Source of the DNA: Pseudoips prasinana
Lineage: Eukaryota; Arthropoda; Insecta; Lepidoptera; Nolidae
Reading direction: 5' to 3'
NCBI GenBank assembly: GCA_951640165.1
Contig: OX621255.1
Coordinates: forward strand, 28,556,001 to 28,620,000
DNA: 64,000 bases
Shown here: positions 10,265-20,386 of the stretch, one piece after another
Numbering within the stretch: the first letter of the stretch is position 1
How the letters are laid out: each line of letters starts with the position of its first letter
The notes under the pieces: model-generated
Told to the model about the DNA's origin: nothing
Seen by the model: the letters and a program-made list of their open reading frames with translations, nothing else
Databases searched by the model: none
Program-made: the position numbers and the translations under genes

Positions 10265-10485
10265 TATGTAGGTTTATGTAGTTTATTAACCGAGAGGGTA
10301 CATAATAATATAATACTTTGTTGTTAACTGCCTGTACCCATAGCTTTAAAAATCTCACTGTGCTGATGGTGTGCTCGAAGAAATAATGAATTAAGCTCGC
10401 CTATGTACATGCCATTTCTTTTTGTAACTTTTAACTTATATGTATTTTTCTGTGTGCAATAAAGAATAAGAATAAAAATCATCTG
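10265..10485 (+). repeat. Probable LINE 3' UTR fragment
   Basis: It ends TGTGTGCAATAAAGAATAAGAATAA, i.e. a polyadenylation-like AATAAA followed by a short A-rich repeated tail, as in the LINE at 52-57 kb (AATAAAGATATTCTTATTCT). No coding part is visible. Confidence 0.4.
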
Positions 10486-10962
10486 AGAAAATTTCATTCA
10501 TCCATTGGCGCTAAAATCAGTTTACAGGTTTTACAATTTGAACTTTTCATAGTACCCTGTAGCTGGCGTTACCGAGACTGCTACTACTAGTTCACGTATA
10601 TTTTTGCAATAGTTACAGATTCATATTTGTTTATTCAAATATGAAGGGCGTGAAATTGCGTATACAAATAGTTTTCCGGCGCGGGAATCGAACATGAAGT
10701 GCCACCCGTGCCGTCAAAATATGTATGTTGCCATCGTCTTAAAATGAATAGGATCGAAGTTCTATGTGTTGAATGGTAAGTAGTTGGAGTCTATTGCAAG
10801 TGGGCGATGAATTACTACGCTATTTTATTATCCAAGATACATGTGATCTTTCGGGTTACAAGTGTTATTTGAGTCGGATGGTTGCCTCCTATTATTTTTT
10901 AGGTTTGAATGAAACGGGCGAGTTTAGTTATGCGGTGTTATGAAAATTTATAGTGTGCCTGT
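10486..10962. other. Unassigned stretch with one tRNA-like trace
   Basis: CCGGCGCGGGAATCGAAC near 10678 looks like a minus-strand box B from a SINE head. Nothing else is recognisable. Confidence 0.3.
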
Positions 10963-11140
10963 AGCACGTAAAGCTGTAGAACCTGATCTTTACCCAATCG
11001 TGTCAGATAACCATCCTATTAGATTAATAGAGTGAAGGAATAGAGAGTGCACTAACTTATTATTAAGTCACATACATTGCTAACACACTCGTATAGCCTA
11101 TTTAGTAGCCTATGAGGCTAGAGTCCGTTAAAATAAGCTG
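10963..11140 (+). repeat. SINE body repeat (CGTAAAGCCGT family), diverged copy
   Basis: GCACGTAAAGCTGTAGAACCTGAT and GAGTGAAGGAATAGAGAGTGC match the body of the repeat at 47595-47830 and the SINE at 48805-49100. Confidence 0.5.
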
Positions 11141-11194
11141 CCGTAACTGTAATGTTCTTGACATTACATAGTAAGCTGATTGCTGAGACATATC

Positions 11195-11437
11195 AGTCAT
11201 TATCATCAGCTTTATATAGTCCACTGCTGGACTTCCCCCAATGTTGCCATTTGGAGGGGTTTATTTTAGTCACGCGCTTGGCATGTGAGACCTTGCTGAC
11301 CGTAGTTAGGTGGTAGTTAGTACACAGGTGCCGCTGCTGCCCGACTACTTGGTGTATTTATTATCCCTTATACGCCTTTTACGATGGTATGGGGTGGTCC
11401 TGTTATTCTTATGATACCACACGACTAATCAATCATC
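11195..11437. repeat. Interspersed repeat (CTGCTGG..CACGGGATG family)
   Basis: Shares TCCACTGCTGGACTTCCCCC, TGCCATTTGGAGGGGTTT, GCGCTTGGCATGTGAGA and CACACGACTAATC with the copies at 4168 and 15906. Confidence 0.55.
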
Positions 11438-11462
11438 ATCATGTCAGTCAAGGTCTATATTA

Positions 11463-11709
11463 ATAATAATAATATTTAGGGACAATGTCACACAGATCAT
11501 CCTAGCCCCAAATTAAGCAAAGCTTGTACTATGGGTACCAGGCGACGATACACATACTTATATAGATAGATAAAATACTTAAATACATAGAAAACATTCA
11601 TGATTCAGAAACAAATATTCGTGCACATCACACAAATATTTGCACTTACCGGGATTCGAACCCAGGACCACCAGCTTCGTAGGCAGGAGCACTATCAACT
11701 AGGCTACGG
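11463..11709 (-). mobile_element. tRNA-headed SINE (subtype 1)
   Basis: Complete minus-strand copy. Box B is GGTTCGAATCC, box A lies in the TAGCCTAGTTGATAGTGC segment, and the GACAATGTCACACAGATCAT end is adjacent to a TTATTA stretch. A second partial tRNA-like head (11709-11775, minus; GGTTCAAATCC box B) directly abuts it. Confidence 0.8.
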
Positions 11710-11884
11710 ATTTGAACCCAGGACCTCATTATCTGCTGTTGAACATGCTACCGCTAGACCAACGAGGCAGTCAAAACTAACACATAATGCAATCACTTTG
11801 TGAGACCGCACCTCATACTTTATTGAACAACCAATATTTTCTTTTACCTCAGTTGTTTCCTACAAAATTTTGTGGTAGAGCCAT

Positions 11885-14800
11885 GCTGTAAGCAGCATGA
11901 ATGGGCCGGCTCGACCGGGAAAGTACCACACTCCCGCAGAAGACCGGCGTCCGAGTAGTAGCGTTTCGTTTCGCTACTGCGCTTCGTACGGTGAGCGAGA
12001 GGGCCGGAGGCCTAACCCCCCGCCCCCCTTTTCTAACATGGCAGCGGAATTAAAAGAAAAAGTACCCCAGGAGGGTACCAGTATGCTACGTAATGGAGAA
12101 TCCCTCCTTGAGCATTCTTGCTCAGGCTGCCCTGTGTATTCTGGGGAGGGCAAAATCCCGCTCGCAAACTCTGCCTCGAGCAAGAGCACAAAAAACACGG
12201 CGCTACCACCTGAACTCCATGTACATTTTTGCAACATCAGGAGATTACACACCAACCTAAACCCTGTTCACCATCATCTTGAGACGGAGAAACCGGCTTT
12301 GCTCTTCTTGACAGAAACTCAGATTTCGTCTCCTGCGGATACATCATACCTAGACTACCCAGGCTACAAAATTGAGCACAGGTTTGTGTTTAGAGCCGGT
12401 GTATGTGTATACGTGAGAGATGATATCTGTGTCCGCCGCCTAGGCAATCTTGAAGGCAGGGACCTCTCCTCCATCTGGCTGCGTGTTGATTGCGACGACC
12501 ACCCTCGCATATATGCATGCCTCTATAGGTCCCACAGCGGTGATGCAGAAACAGACCGACTCTTTGAGCACGTCGAAATGGCCATCGACTCCGTGCTAGA
12601 ACAGACTCCGTCAGCCTCGATTGTGGTGCTCGGTGACTTCAACGCCCACCACATTGAATGGCTTGGTTCACAGAGAACTGACTATGCGGGTAGATCTGCT
12701 CATGCCCTTGCCATGGCCTATGGTTTAACACAGATGGTTCGTTCACACGTGTGCCAGATGTGGAAAACCATATACCTTCACTGTTGGATCTTCTGCTGAC
12801 CTCTCATCCAGACGGCCTACAAGTTACCGTTGGTGCTCAGCTCGGCTCGTCGGATCACTGCCTGATTCGAAGTGTGATGCCACTCACGCGCCGACTGCGT
12901 ACTCGCACTGCGGGCTGTCGCCGTGTCTGGCACTACAGGTCAGCAGATTTGGATGAAATGCGGACCTTTTTTTCATCATACCCATGGGGAAAAGTTTGCT
13001 TCTCGCTGGCAGACCCTAGTGCTATTGCTGACTCCATCGCGGATGTGGTACTGCAGGGTATGGAACTTTTCATTCCAAACTCTTCAGTGCCCATCGGCGG
13101 CAAGTCCCAGCCCTGGTTTTCCTCCTCTTGCAAGCTGGCATCTAGCCAAAAGCAAGAAAAAATTCGAGCCTGGGCCGATGCAATAGCTACTAAGGATGCG
13201 AAAGCTTGTCAATTGAAAAAGGAGTACAACTTTTCCTCCAGATCCCTCATAAGAGCGCTGGCCATGGCAAAGGCAAAGCACATCGGCAGAATTGGTGAGA
13301 GACTTGCTCGTTTACCTTCAGGAACACGCGCCTTTTGGTCTCTCGCCAAAGCTGTTGAAGGGAATTTTTGTTGGCCTTCTTTTCCACCTCTGCGCAAGGG
13401 GAACGATGCACTGGCTCACGACGCAAAGGAGAAAGCCGATCTTCTGGGTTCTCGTTTTGCGTCGAACTCCACTTTGGACGACGGGGAGAAACCACCGCCA
13501 ACGATTCCACGGTGTGACAGCACTCTAGTGACATTAAGTTCACTCAAAAATCCGTGCGAAGTGTACTTCTCTCCCTTAACATCCACAAGTCCAGTGGGTC
13601 TGACACTATCCCCCCTATTGTGCTGAAGACATGTGCTCCGGAGTTGGCTCCTGTTATAACGCGTCTTCTCCGACTCTCCTACGAAAAGGGCGTAGTCCCG
13701 CAATCATGGAACACGGCCTTAGTGCACCCCATTCCCAAAAAGGCGATCGCTCTGATCCAGGTAACTACCGTCTTATTGCCATTACTTCCTTGCTCTCAAA
13801 AATAATGGAAAACATTATCAATCGCCAACTTCTACGGTATCTTGAGGATCATCACCTTATTAGTGACCGCCAAACGGATTTCGTCAGGGTTGGTCTGCTG
13901 GTGATCTTCTTGTCTACCTGACCCATCGTTGGGCGTTGGCGATTGAAAGCAAGGGGGAGGCCATGGCGGTAAGTCTGGACATTGTAAAAGCCTTCGATAG
14001 GGTGTGGCACAAGGCGCTACTTTCGAAGCTTCCTTCCTATAGGCTGCCCGAGAAACTCTGCAAATGGGTTGCCAGCTTCCTCACGGAGCGCAGCATCAAG
14101 GTCGTTGTCGACGGTACATGCTCAAACTCCAAGCCCGTGAACGCTGGTGTCCCACAAGGCTGTGTGCTTTCACCAACCCTGTTTCTTCTGCATATCAATG
14201 ACATGTTACAATTCCATGACATTCATTGCTATGCAGATGACAGTACGGTGGATGCCTCTTACTTTGGCCACTGCAATATTTCTCGGGCACACGTCATTGA
14301 TAGTCGGAGCAATCTTGTGTCTAAAATTGAGACAACACTTGACCAAGTCTCAAACTGGGGGCATATAAACCTAGTTCAATTCAACCCCCTAAAGACACAA
14401 GCTTGCGCGTTCACTGCCAAAAAGCTCCCATTGCCATACCTCCTCAATTTCAGTGCACTCCTCTGGATATTAAGCCGAAAGTAGGGATTCTTGGCGTCGA
14501 CATCGAGAGTGACGTCAAATTTCGCGGTCATCTGGAAGACAAGGCCAAATTGGCCTCCAAAAAGCTGGGTGTCCTTCGCAGAGCTAGGCGATATTTCACA
14601 TGGGTCCATCGCCTCCAATTATATAAAGCGCAAGTTCGGCCGCATATGGAATACTGCTGCCATCTCTGGGCCGGGGCACCACAGTATCAACTTCTTCCTT
14701 TATCGCATACAACATCGTGCAGCTCGAATGGTCATTGACGACGGGAGTCCCACTATTTGGCTTGATACTCTTACCCTGCGGAGACGTGGCGTCTCTATGT

Positions 14801-15170
14801 GTCCTTTACCGCATTTACCACGGGGAGTGTTCAGAGGAATTGTTCGAGCTATACCTGCCGCCACATTCCGCCACAGACCCTCTCGCCAAAAGTGGAAATT
14901 TCATCCTTATCACCTGGATGAATGGTCATCTACCACTGTGCGTTTCTCTAGAAACTTTTTGCCACGCACTACCGCTCTGTGGAATCAATTAGCTGCGGAG
15001 GTATTTCCGATCCGGTATGACATGGCAACCTTCAAGAAGCGAGCCTATTCTTTTCTTAAAGGCCGGCAACGCACTTGCAGCTCCTCAGGTGTTGCGAGTG
15101 TCCATGGGCGGCGGTGATCACTTACCATCAGGTGACCCACTTGCTCGTTTGCCAACCTATTATATATATA
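11885..15170 (+). mobile_element. EN-RT LINE (CR1/Jockey group), near full-length, decayed
   Basis: The element opens with CATGAATGGGCCGGCTCGAC and ends GGCGGTGATCACTTACCATC followed by AGGTGACCCACTTGCTCGTT and an A-run. Both endonuclease and reverse transcriptase are present, so it is not strongly 5'-truncated. A minus-strand 3' end of the same family lies at 51755-51880. Confidence 0.85.
11897..15117 (+). pseudogene. LINE endonuclease-reverse transcriptase, multiply frameshifted
   Basis: The frame from 11897 encodes an APE-like endonuclease (HFCNIRRLH with the metal-binding Asn, LFLTETQ with the Glu, VVLGDFNAHH, and LGSSDHCL in the next frame). The reverse transcriptase follows from about 13540: NYRLIAITSLLSKIMENII, then SLDIVKAFDRVWH (first Asp), AGVPQGCVLSPTLF and CYADDSTV (YADD). 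The C-terminal region includes [15 protein letters not shown] and [12 protein letters not shown], with the stop at 15117. The reading frame changes at least near 12755, 13545, 13745, 13920, 14400, 14700, 14780 and 14890, so it is dead. The product would have nicked DNA and copied its own RNA by target-primed reverse transcription. Confidence 0.88.
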
Positions 15171-15267
15171 TAAAAAAAAAAAAAACTTGTGTGTACTTAT
15201 GTACACGCGTTAGAAGTTATACTTCTTAATATACAACTTGAACATAGTTATCAATTTTCATACCACC

Positions 15268-15330
15268 TAGAACTAACGTCATGCTGTTATTTTTACGATG
15301 CGCGCGCATCGTAAAATAGTCATAAATAAG
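15268..15330. repeat. Repeat containing a 26-bp perfect palindrome
   Basis: At 15291-15316 the half-site TTTTACGATGCGC is followed by its exact reverse complement. The flank AACTAACGTCATGCTGTTA recurs beside a second, imperfect copy at 15616-15680 (GTGCGCGCGCATCGTAAAAA). Confidence 0.6.
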
Positions 15331-15613
15331 TCAATAAACATCATAAATAAGTCAGTATTGATGACATATCGTTAATATATTTAAAAATAAATTTTCTTCT
15401 TAAATTAAATGGTATAATTGTGTCCTGAGTTACCGAGTTCTGCATAAAACGGAACGCTGCAGAGGGAAATGATCGCACCCCAATCTCTGGGCAAAAAATG
15501 GATGGATTGATATGTTTTGTTATTGGCACGCAGGTAAAGATCGAGATAGCGATAGAGCTAATCTAGAGATAGGACTGACTGACAGATTGCGGATCGTTTA
15601 TTAATTTCGGGCG
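15331..15613 (+). mobile_element. Fragment of the CGCCCGAAATTAATAAACGA TIR element
   Basis: It is nearly identical to the right end (17108-17375) of the element at 16091-17375, including the terminal GATCGTTTATTAATTTCGGG. The left terminus is missing, so it is a solo end or deletion derivative. Confidence 0.8.
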
Positions 15614-15615
15614 CT

Positions 15616-15905
15616 CGAACTAACTTCATGCTGTTAAATTTTTTGGTGTCGGTGTGCGCGCGCATCGTAAAAATTCACTCTCATCATTTTTCTCCATCGC
15701 GCCAAAAGAAGTATAAATTCAAAAAAAATGGATTTGTATGACCCCTGTTTTAATAACTTATTTATCAGGCCTAACAATATTCCCTAAGTAATGAAGTCTA
15801 TGATTTGCACACTGTCTGGCATACTTAAGTACATGATTTATTTGAAATTAAGTGTTATGAAAAGTTTCGAATAATAGTCATTGGGTAGTCTTATATTCGA
15901 GAGCT
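15616..15905. other. GCGCGCATCG repeat piece followed by unassigned sequence
   Basis: 15616-15720 repeats the motif set seen at 15268-15330 and continues ATTCACTCTCATCATTTTTC, CCATCGCGCCAAAAGAAGTA. The rest is AT-rich without a recognisable family. Confidence 0.4.
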
Positions 15906-16090
15906 TTCATCATAACATCATCAGTCTGTATTGTCCACTGCTGGACATCGGCCACCCCAACGGTTTCTACAACGATGCCATTTGGAGGGGTTTGCATAGT
16001 CACCGCGCTTGGCATGACAGTTGACGACCATACGTGCAGTTAGCTAGTACACAGGTGGCGCTGCTGCCCTACTAACTGCTGTATCCCTTA

Positions 16091-17375
16091 CGCCCGAAAT
16101 TAATAAACGATCCTAATCCATTTTATGCTATCTACGATAGCAATTTCGATCCATTTGTCTATTAAAACGTGCCAATAAAGCATCCACACATTCAAAAAGC
16201 AATCTTTCGTGAACGTGCGATCTTTGGGAGGACAGATCATAGAAAAAGATAGGCCTCTGTACTAAAATGACAGGTTGCACGTGCCAATAACCAATCCATT
16301 AATTTTGACATAAGCTTAGATAGCCAAAACAATCTATAGTTGCAATCCTAGAAATTCGGTGGATTGACGATTGGTACTAAGGAAAAAATTGGTGAAATAG
16401 TTCATTATATTCCAAAATGACATTGCATATAAATAATTAATAATAAGAATTTAAAAAAAAAAAAAATCGGCTGCAACCACTTCACGTCACTGTTTAAATT
16501 GTTTGTAAAACAAACACAGAAATCTATACAAATAAATAAAATTGAAGTGTCTGTTTGTAATATTGAAATAACCGATTTTTACTTCATGTATATGAATATA
16601 TATACGATAGATACTCCAAAATAACATTTTTTATAATTTTTGTCTGTCTGTCTGTCTGTTTGTTCCCGCTAATCTCTGAAATGGCTGGACCGATATTGAA
16701 GGGACTTTTATTGGCAGGTAGCTGATGTAATAAAGAGTAACTTAGGCTCCTTTTATTTAAGAATTTTCTTTTATTTTTGAAAACCAAAAATAAAACAAAA
16801 TAAACTAATTAACACGCGGACGAAGTCGCGAGTACAGCTAGTCCATAATAAAATTATTGCTTATCATATTAGAATCCATTATAGGTATTATATTTATTAA
16901 TAAGTAATTATTTGTATATTAGTCATAAATGCTTTGCAATAAAAACAAACAACCAACTTACTGCTTTTATGTTTTCGATCCGATAGGCGACGTTTGTTTT
17001 GCTTGTCAAATTTTGATACGTTCCGTTCCACCAAAACATAATGTTATACCAATTAAGTTTCATTTTATTATTATATACCCTAGTCGTCTAGTAAAACATT
17101 TTAACCTAGCTATAAATAAGTCAGTATTGATGACTTATCGTTAATATATTTAAAAATAAATTTTCTTCTTAAATTAAATGGTATAATTGTGTCCTGAGTT
17201 ACCGAGTTCTGCAGAACGCTGCAGAGGGAAAGGATCGCACCCCAATCTCTGGGCAAAAAATGGATGGATTGATATGTTTTGTTATTGGCACGCAGGTAAA
17301 GATCAAGATAGCGATAGAGCTAATCTAGAGATAGGACTGACTGACAGATTGCGGATCGTTTATTAATTTCGGGCG
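16091..17375. mobile_element. TIR element with TTA target duplication (PIF/Harbinger-like)
   Basis: Both ends carry a perfect inverted repeat of 23 bp beginning CGCCCGAAATTAATAAACGA. TTA flanks both sides (16088-16090 and 17376-17378), and the older repeat continues in register, so a 3-bp TTA duplication is supported. PIF/Harbinger elements use TWA targets, hence the tentative class. At 1285 bp it has no transposase frame. It also contains a complete Helitron-like element (16523-16841). Confidence 0.75.
16523..16841 (+). mobile_element. Helitron-like element, non-autonomous
   Basis: It starts TCTATACAAATAAATAAAAT after an A and ends GACGAAGTCGCGAGTACAGCTAG before a T. Internal TGTCTGTCTGTCTGTTTGTT and CTAATCTCTGAAATGGCTGG are typical of this lepidopteran group. 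No coding sequence. It lies inside the TIR element 16091-17375. Confidence 0.75.
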
Positions 17376-17508
17376 TTAGTCACCTTTTACGACACCCACG
17401 GGATGGATTTCTTTTTATAATAATAATAAATACATTTTATTCAAGAAAAATGTGTACAAAATTATATCTATTTATATTAACAATAATTAATACTAAGCCA
17501 AGCTTTAG

Positions 17509-17757
17509 ACGGTCACTGTAGCCTAGTTGGTACTGCTCCTGCCTACGAAGCTGGTGGTCCTGGGTTCGAATCCCGGTAAGTGCAAATATTTGTGTGATGA
17601 GCACGAATATTTGTTTCTGAGTCTTGGATGTTTTCTATGTATTTAAATATTTATCTTTCTATATAAGTATGTATATCGTCGCCTGGTGCCCATAGTACAA
17701 GCTTTGCTTAGTTTGGTGATCTGTGTGACATTGTTCTTAGATATTATTATTATTATA
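17509..17757 (+). mobile_element. tRNA-headed SINE (subtype 1)
   Basis: Head TAGCCTAGTTGGTACTGCTC with box B GGTTCGAATCC; complete body and TTATTATTATTA tail. Confidence 0.82.
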
Positions 17758-18074
17758 GACAGTTTGTGCCTGTATTAGGGTAAACCTGTACCACAGGCAT
17801 TCTTACGTCTTAAAAAGTAAACTTATCCTTTATTAAAAATTTACTTTAAATAATATTTAATTATACAAATTCAAAATCTAAAATACAATGTTAAAAATTA
17901 ACTTATTTAGATTACCATTTTAAATAACCCCTCAGTTTCATCAAGGTCAACTTTTGCAAAAAATTGCTGACTATTCTTTTTAATTTATATAGTTAAGGTT
18001 ATATATAGAAAGTGACTTATTTATTTTATTGTAAAGCTATGACCCGAGAAAAGGACTGTATTGTGTTGTTTATT
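17758..18074. other. Unassigned AT-rich stretch
   Basis: It contains GTGCCTGTATTAGGGTAAACCTGTACCACAGGCATT, loosely like the ACCTGTATTACAGGTG..CCACAGGCACC segment in the 3' UTR of the LINE at 38-43 kb. This may be a 3' UTR remnant; not certain. Confidence 0.3.
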
Positions 18075-18240
18075 TAATAATGAGTTGGCGGACACTTAAG
18101 GCGTTGCATTTTTCATACAGAAGGCACGTAGGAAAAAGGAAAGGTCGGAAAGTTGCAACTCTTTGGGCACGTTCAATGGGTAACATTAAGGTTTTTGGAG
18201 CACCACCCCAGGTAGTAATGCAGTAGAAGGTATGGGATGG
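18075..18240 (-). pseudogene. LINE ORF2 C-terminal fragment
   Basis: The minus frame encodes TTWGGAPKTLMLPIERAQR followed by a YEKCNALSVRQL segment. It aligns by eye with the IERAQRA...YE.CQVLTVRQL part of the 970-aa ORF2 at 40411-43323. Only about 55 codons survive. Confidence 0.7.
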
Positions 18241-18339
18241 ATCTGTTATTCTTTCTGGGCCGTGAACCACACGGGTCATTGGGTAGTGTTTAACAGCAAT
18301 AAATCTTCCTTTTGTGTTAAGTATAAAAATTGCGTCCTA

Positions 18340-18582
18340 CGCAAAAGTAGCCATTGGGGCAGACATGTTCTCGAGTGGCGACCACGAACCGTAAGACGCA
18401 GCGTGGGCAGGCCCCCTACAAGATGGACTGATGATGTTGTGCGGGTCGCTGGAAATCGCTGGATGCGGATAGCGCAAGATCGGCAATTTTGAAGAAATTG
18501 GGCACTCCCGTAGATCTCCACAATAGCCTTCGTCCAGTAGTGGACGTATTTCAGCTGATATGATGATGATGATGATGATGAA
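18340..18582 (+). mobile_element. RTE LINE 3' fragment
   Basis: It encodes part of the RTE C-terminus (GRHVLEWRPRTVRRSVGRPP, then TRWTDDVVRVAGNRWMRIAQ) and ends in the TTTCAGCTGATATGATGATG tail with six or more TGA units. Confidence 0.8.
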
Positions 18583-18934
18583 TAAAGTGGCAGGTTCCCC
18601 ATTAATTTATGTCTGTTATTTGACTTTTTATTTTAATAAAAACGACATTAATTATTTCCTAACCACTATGTTAATTAATATACTTTCAAAGAACAAAATA
18701 GTAAAGAGTTATATTTTTTATTCTTGAAGTAATTAATCTTTAAACTTGATATTTAAACGGGGTCCCATACAACACTAGTGATTTGTTTTAGTGCGATATT
18801 GATAGCGGCAACAGCTAGACGAAATATTGATTGTTGAAATATTCACAGAATATTTAGTTATATATTGACTTTAAAATAAATTATTAACTATTTAAAAAAA
18901 TATTGAAGCAGCCCCCCTTCAATATACATTTTCC
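18583..18934. other. Unassigned AT-rich stretch
   Basis: No frame, repeat signature or inverted structure recognised. Confidence 0.3.
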
Positions 18935-19060
18935 TTAGAACTATGACCATCAAACTGCGATCGCCAACCCGTCTGCCAAGCGTGGCGATAATGGCATATC
19001 TCCCCATTCTTTCGGGAGGCTTTTGTCCAGCTGTGGACGTAATTTGACTGACATAACTGT
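18935..19060 (+). mobile_element. RTE-like 3' fragment, second subfamily
   Basis: ACTGCGATCGCCAACCCGTC ... GGAGGCTTTTGTCCAGCTGT, as in the copies at 1656 and 28045. The tail is degenerate. Confidence 0.55.
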
Positions 19061-19203
19061 CTTTAATCGTAGTTCAAAAATAGAATTGAACATATAATAT
19101 TGGATTGAGTCCGAACTCGTAGAATAAAAGTTGTTGCTTACAATATTAGCTATCTAGGCTTGCGAGATTGTTGGTGTTTTACAAGTATCCCTGCAGGTAT
19201 ATA

Positions 19204-19365
19204 TCATCATCATCATATCAGCCGAAAGACGTTCACTGCTGGACAAAGGCCTCCCCAAAGATCTCCACAATTGCCGGTCCCCAGGCCCCCTACAAGATGA
19301 ACCGATGATCTTGTGAGAGTCGCTGGAAAACGCTGGATACACATGAAGACCGGCAATTGTAGGGA
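19204..19365 (-). mobile_element. RTE LINE 3' fragment with inverted 5' half
   Basis: 19204-19282 is the RTE 3' end on the minus strand (ATCATCATCATATCAGCCGA at its start). 19283-19360 is the adjacent upstream RTE region in plus orientation (AGGCCCCCTACAAGATG..., ending GACCGGCAATTGT). Relative to the element the 5' part is inverted while the 3' part is in sense, the arrangement expected from twin priming. CCGGCAATTGT is present in both halves. Confidence 0.75.
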
Positions 19366-19463
19366 TATATATAGCAAAAGAATTTAAACATAAACAAAAT
19401 TATACGATAAAACCAGGCGTCCACTGTGTGTGAATATGTGTGTGTATGTTTGCATATAACATT

Positions 19464-19966
19464 AAGGGTGCCTATCCACCGGAGATGAGCTATGCTGCGA
19501 GAATGTAAATGCTAAGCTAAGGTGCGACTAAGTTATGAAGATGCATCGCCGCAAAGTAGCTGCGCAACGAAGATGCGCAGTTCGAGCTATGTGATGTATC
19601 GATATTAGGGAAGTGGCGAGGGCGGCGCGGTGAGGGGAGAGGCACTCACGCGTCCTACCGCACCGTGCCGGCGCGCGGCGACTCGTTCAGTTCATTTCTA
19701 CCGTAGGTATTCTACTCTGCACATTTCTACACGACTCGCGACAACCCATAGCAGGCATCCTTAGCACGCATACATAGCACACATCTATAGCACACATCTA
19801 AAGTACGCATCCATAGCACACATACATAGCACTCAGCCTTCCTTATAAAACATATCTTAGTATACTCCGTTTCCACCAGTGCTGAGCTATGTACCAATGA
19901 ATATGATTGGTGGATATCAAACGCATCCATAGCAACGTAGCACATCTCTAGTGGAAAAGCAGCCTA
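19464..19966. mobile_element. TIR element with internal AGCACACATC tandem reiterations
   Basis: The left end GGGTGCCTATCCACCGGAGA and the reverse complement of the right end (GGCTGCTTTTCCACTAGAGA) are imperfect inverted repeats continuing through GATGAGCTATG/GATGTGCTACG. Between them, CATAGCACACATCTATAGCA-type units repeat several times (19740-19830), and a CpG-rich core lies at 19610-19690. No coding sequence. The flanks read TTAA on the left and TAA on the right, so the target is unclear. Confidence 0.6.
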
Positions 19967-20296
19967 AGCAGACAATAGGCGGTAGTTTAACAATATCAGA
20001 TGGTAGTTTAACAAAGGGTTTGTAATCTGCAAAGTAATTAGACAAGGCGACATTGTACGGTGACCAACGCAAGTACTATCATATACACTCCCGTATTTAT
20101 TTAGGTGTTCTATTGATTCAGGTTTTCTGTTTATTTTGGTCTTCTACTGATAAAATATTTACATCGCCAAGCCATAGATATCGTCCCGAGGTAATAACAT
20201 GTATCAAAGAACGGGCAGACCATCTAAATAGTGTTAAATAGTCCTAAGTTATCCTTATTTTAGACTACCTTAGATAATTGAGACTGTAAATTTCCC
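19967..20296. other. Unassigned stretch with a short RTE-B-like trace
   Basis: CGTCCCGAGGTAATAACATG ... AACGGGCAG near 20182-20219 resembles the second RTE subfamily. Otherwise nothing is recognised. Confidence 0.3.
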
Positions 20297-20386
20297 AAAC
20301 AAAAAATAAAAAATAAATAAAATAAAATAATATAAATAAAATGAAATTAAATAAAATGTAATGGAATGAAATAGAATGAAATGAAT
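20297..20386 (+). repeat. AAATAA/GAAATGGAAT microsatellite, left block
   Basis: Runs of AAATAAAATAA grade into GAAATAGAATGAAATGAA. The same simple repeat resumes at 21842 after the LINE, so the LINE landed inside it. Confidence 0.8.

Larger units (their letters stand above)
15906..17412. repeat. Interspersed repeat (CTGCTGG..CACGGGATG) interrupted by a TIR element
   Basis: The left part runs 15906-16090 (TCCACTGCTGGACATCGGCC ... GTATCCCTTA) and resumes at 17376 (TTAGTCACCTTTTACGACAC CCACGGGATGG). The uninterrupted order is seen at 4348-4385, which supplies the empty site. Confidence 0.7.

Noticed and set aside
19464..19966. piggyBac assignment because of a TTAA at the left end
   Set aside because: The right flank reads TAAG, not TTAA, and there is no transposase, so the target site is not supported.
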